A stretch of 64,000 bases of DNA from Bacteroidetes bacterium UBA6221 (GTDB lineage Bacteria; Bacteroidota; Bacteroidia; Chitinophagales; Chitinophagaceae), in the NCBI GenBank assembly GCA_002421685.1, contig DISB01000010.1:125324-189323 (forward strand), given 5' to 3'. The position numbers and the translations under genes were made by a program. Shown here one piece after another: positions 63,019 through 64,000 of this stretch. The notes below the pieces were generated by a model. The model made no database searches and was not told the origin of the DNA. It saw only the letters and a list, made by a program, of their open reading frames with translations. The stretch's first letter is position 1. Every line of letters begins with the position of its first letter.

Positions 63019-63041
63019 CACCCTTATAGAATTTCATATTT

Positions 63042-64000
63042 ATGCTTACCGCCAACCAGATAAGGCAACAGTTTTTAGATTTCTTCAAAGGGAAAGGGCA
63101 CGCTATCGTCCCCTCGGCGCCCATAGTGGTGAAGAACGACCCCACATTGTTATTTACCAATGCAGGTATGAACCAGTTTAAAGACTACTTCCTGGGCAAC
63201 AAACCGGCCCCTGAGCCCCGCGTGGCCGATACGCAGAAATGCCTGCGTGTAAGCGGCAAGCACAACGACCTGGAAGAAGTAGGCGTGGATACCTACCACC
63301 ACACCATGTTCGAGATGCTGGGCAACTGGAGTTTCGGCGACTATTTTAAAGAAGAAGCTATTGCCTGGAGCTGGGAACTGCTGACGGAAGTATATAAGCT
63401 GGATAAAAACAGGTTGTACGTAACCGTGTTTGAAGGGGATGAAAAAGACGGCTTACCTAAGGACAACGATGCATACAACTACTGGAAGAAATGGATAACC
63501 GAAGACCGCATACTGCTGGGCAATAAGAAAGACAACTTCTGGGAGATGGGCGACACCGGCCCCTGCGGCCCCTGCAGCGAAATACATGTGGACTGCCGCC
63601 CCGATAGCGAGCGGGCAACAGTAGATGGCAAAACACTGGTAAACGCCGACCACCCGCAGGTGATAGAGATATGGAACAACGTGTTCATGGAGTTCAACCG
63701 CATGAAAGACGGCAGCCTGGTGAAACTGCCCGCACAGCATGTGGACACAGGTATGGGATTAGAAAGGCTGGTGCGCGTATTGCAGGGCAAAAGCAGCAAC
63801 TACGATACCGACCTGTTTACCGGCACTATAGCGGCGGTAGAGCAGATAACCGGCAGGAAATACGGCAATACAGACAGCAAAGAAGACATCGCTTTCCGTG
63901 TAATAGCAGACCATATACGCGCCATATCCTTCACCATAGCCGACGGGCAACTACCGAGCAACACAGGTGCGGGTTATGTCATCCGCCGCATACTGCGCAG
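63042..64000 (+). CDS. alaS: Alanyl-tRNA synthetase (5' part)
   Basis: 319 residues are visible and the frame is open at the right edge, so the gene continues beyond the window. The N-terminus LTANQIRQQFLDFFKGKGH is the standard AlaRS start. Class II motif 1 (TNAGMNQFKDYF), motif 2 (CLRVSGKHNDLEEVG, then HHTMFEMLGNWSFGDYFK) and GDTGPCGPCSEI lie in order in the aminoacylation domain. GMGLERLVRVLQG is class II motif 3. The enzyme charges tRNA-Ala; the editing domain would lie outside the window. No sign of damage in the visible part. Confidence 0.98.
   Translation, partial: MLTANQIRQQFLDFFKGKGHAIVPSAPIVVKNDPTLLFTNAGMNQFKDYFLGNKPAPEPRVADTQKCLRVSGKHNDLEEVGVDTYHHTMFEMLGNWSFGDYFKEEAIAWSWELLTEVYKLDKNRLYVTVFEGDEKDGLPKDNDAYNYWKKWITEDRILLGNKKDNFWEMGDTGPCGPCSEIHVDCRPDSERATVDGKTLVNADHPQVIEIWNNVFMEFNRMKDGSLVKLPAQHVDTGMGLERLVRVLQGKSSNYDTDLFTGTIAAVEQITGRKYGNTDSKEDIAFRVIADHIRAISFTIADGQLPSNTGAGYVIRRILR

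Larger units (their letters stand above)
62494..63041. other. 548-base gene-poor region before alaS
   Basis: The region is AT-rich at both ends. TATTTTTG at 62606-62613 is a -7-like element facing right. It precedes a 52-codon frame at 62652-62810 (basic, no recognised motif, not called as a gene). The right end carries the TTAACC array and the alaS promoter. No RNA gene, terminator or repeat beyond these is visible. Confidence 0.5.

Overview
The window looks like a chromosome segment of a Bacteroidota bacterium, most likely of the Chitinophagaceae type. Four things point there: -7 promoter elements of the form TAnnTTTG, a UpxY/NusG-like regulator at the head of a surface-polysaccharide locus, three large secreted proteins ending in type IX secretion (T9SS) sorting domains, and a sensor with a two-component-regulator beta-propeller. 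This is reasoning from gene families; no database search was possible. I saw no rRNA, tRNA, CRISPR array or insertion sequence.

Region 1 (2-34701) is one long exopolysaccharide/capsule locus. After the 3' end of a sugar nucleotidyltransferase comes a promoter with a hairpin leader. It drives a winged-helix regulator, a UpxY-type elongation regulator, an outer-membrane export lipoprotein (Wza type) and a chain-length/tyrosine-kinase protein (Wzc type). These are followed by a UDP-HexNAc 6-dehydrogenase, an N-acetyltransferase and a flippase. The centre holds eight glycosyltransferases, a Wzy-like polymerase/ligase and a set of decorating enzymes: an asparagine-synthetase-like amidotransferase, an MBOAT plus SGNH acylation pair, a carbamoyltransferase, a ceramidase-fold protein without its nucleophile, a CapK/PaaK-like adenylating enzyme and a methyltransferase. 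The end holds a UDP-GlcNAc 2-epimerase, a Gfo/Idh dehydrogenase, a DegT aminotransferase and the initiating phosphoglycosyl transferase. A WbpM-like dehydratase closes the locus on the opposite strand. Most genes overlap or nearly touch, and ten of them start with TTG or GTG. Together the genes suggest a repeat unit carrying an acetamido uronic acid with acetyl, carbamoyl and possibly amide decorations, exported by a Wzx/Wzy/Wzc/Wza route.

Region 2 (34702-39708) holds an Hpt-DUF2752-CCC-motif mini-operon, two terminator-like hairpins, a nested inverted repeat, purK-purE, a small outer-membrane protein and a SAM methyltransferase.

Region 3 (39716-47661) holds an orphan TPR histidine kinase. 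Divergent from it is a four-gene envelope cluster: a DUF4856 lipoprotein, an imelysin-family lipoprotein, an HTTM membrane protein and a TonB-dependent receptor. This is probably a metal or iron-related uptake system.

Region 4 (47823-62493) holds an outer-membrane barrel gene divergent from a propeller histidine kinase plus LytTR response regulator, with a 13-bp direct repeat at 21-bp spacing between them. Convergent to these is a tandem family of three Ig-like repeat T9SS proteins with 4, 8 and 6 modules. The 6-module copy is split by a single-base frameshift.

Region 5 (62494-64000) is a 548-bp gene-poor stretch with a TTAACC array, followed by the 5' part of alaS, which runs off the window.
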